Positions 39,421 through 39,716 of a DNA stretch of 39,716 nt are shown here, piece after piece. The notes below the pieces were generated by a model. The model was not told the DNA's origin. It did not search any database and was given only the letters and a program-made list of their open reading frames with translations. Source of the DNA: Actinomycetes bacterium (lineage in GTDB: Bacteria; Actinomycetota; Thermoleophilia; Gaiellales; Gaiellaceae); the NCBI GenBank assembly GCA_025358355.1, contig JANYJX010000111.1, forward strand, positions 1 through 39,716, read 5' to 3'. The position numbers and the translations under genes were made by a program. Positions within the stretch are counted from its first letter, which is position 1, and each line of letters begins with the position of its first letter.

Positions 39421-39716
39421 TCAGCCAGTTGGTGCGGGCGTAGCCTTGTCGTAGGCGGCTGGACCCTCGGCGGAACAGGGGAAAGTGAGCTGCGGCAACG
39501 GAACCAGAAAAGCTTTCCCAGTATGCACAGCTGTCTCGATCTGGTCGAGAGTCAGGATCCGCGTTTGCTGCGAATCAACGCTGGTGAACAGGACAAGAAC
39601 CGGCTCCCACAAGACGTTGAAGTCGCCTCCGGTCTTTGCGATCCCGACCAAATGGTCGTGGCCCAATACACCGCCTCCGTAGACGGTCGGATCGATGCCC
39701 ATGGCAGCACCGGCAA
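39421..39716 (-). CDS. Partial hypothetical protein (C-terminal part)
   Basis: The frame is open to the window edge and ends at 39421, giving at least 97 residues. An internal ATG (39702) could be the start but the frame continues past it (AGAAMGIDPTVYGGG). The sequence contains GVLGHDHLVGIAKTGGDFNV then LWEPVLVLFTSVD and ends VPLPQLTFPCSAEGPAAYDK. I do not recognise the family, although the pattern looks like a conserved small domain. A single Cys is present near the end. Confidence 0.55.
   Translation of the reverse strand, partial: AGAAMGIDPTVYGGGVLGHDHLVGIAKTGGDFNVLWEPVLVLFTSVDSQQTRILTLDQIETAVHTGKAFLVPLPQLTFPCSAEGPAAYDKATPAPTG

Overview
The window is about 39.7 kb of high-GC bacterial chromosome. 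It is densely coded, mostly on the minus strand, and many genes overlap by 1-4 bases (GTGA, ATGA, TAGTG, TGATG). The gene set points to an actinobacterium, most likely class Thermoleophilia (Gaiellales or Solirubrobacterales type): a WhiG/FliA-type sigma factor, an EF-G-like protein with a degenerate GTPase centre, GatCAB, a RemA/DUF370-like protein, a PASTA-bearing class A PBP, GTG/TTG starts, and many -10 boxes placed 6-9 bases before the start codon (leaderless or nearly leaderless mRNAs). The class is an inference from gene content; no rRNA is present.

Layout. 1-960: the tail of one gene, a hypothetical gene whose open frame continues upstream of its only usable start, and a REP-like palindrome. 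982-3749: a DUF4331 exported protein divergent from an ECF sigma factor with its zinc-binding anti-sigma factor. 3772-5155: three small exported proteins in an overlapping operon. 5209-5414: two copies of a bipartite hairpin repeat. 5423-7855: a PASTA-type PBP. 7833-13615: a seven-gene minus-strand operon (YbaK deacylase, IlvE, DegT-type aminotransferase, M2/M3-like peptidase, RemA-like protein, MBL-fold hydrolase, alkyladenine DNA glycosylase). 13639-14109: a GNAT protein lacking the beta4 region. 14103-17290: class V aminotransferase, SerA and an ICMT-like methyltransferase. 17336-20461: a penicillin-acylase-like protein divergent from a membrane protein. 20458-24961: GatB, GatA, GatC, cold shock protein and FolD. 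25048-27464: a small anchored protein, an agmatinase-family enzyme with a coiled-coil partner, and an exported OB-fold-like protein. 27490-30149: tRNA-Cys divergent from an operon of a 52-residue zinc protein, a KynB-type cyclase, an SDR and a DUF4432 epimerase-like protein. 30146-31150: a MITE-like inverted repeat, a GST, an amidase remnant and a long hairpin. 31151-35690: TauE/SafE exporter, tRNA-Gly, exported protein, RNase H, aldehyde dehydrogenase and a zinc-ribbon protein. 35741-38890: EF-G-like protein, WhiG/FliA sigma factor and a 57-residue two-helix membrane protein. 38957 to the end: tRNA-Trp, a terminator, three tandem 11-bp repeats, a frameshifted zinc-ribbon remnant, a second hairpin and a partial gene. 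The 391 bases between tRNA-Trp and the last gene hold no intact gene.

How the parts fit. Core functions are Asn/Gln-tRNA amidation, one-carbon folate metabolism, serine and branched-chain amino acid synthesis, translation and cell-wall synthesis. The accessory interest is in short elements: several palindromic or MITE-like repeats at gene borders, two of which touch the -10 box or start of the next gene, and small genes with zinc-binding cysteines or paired membrane helices.
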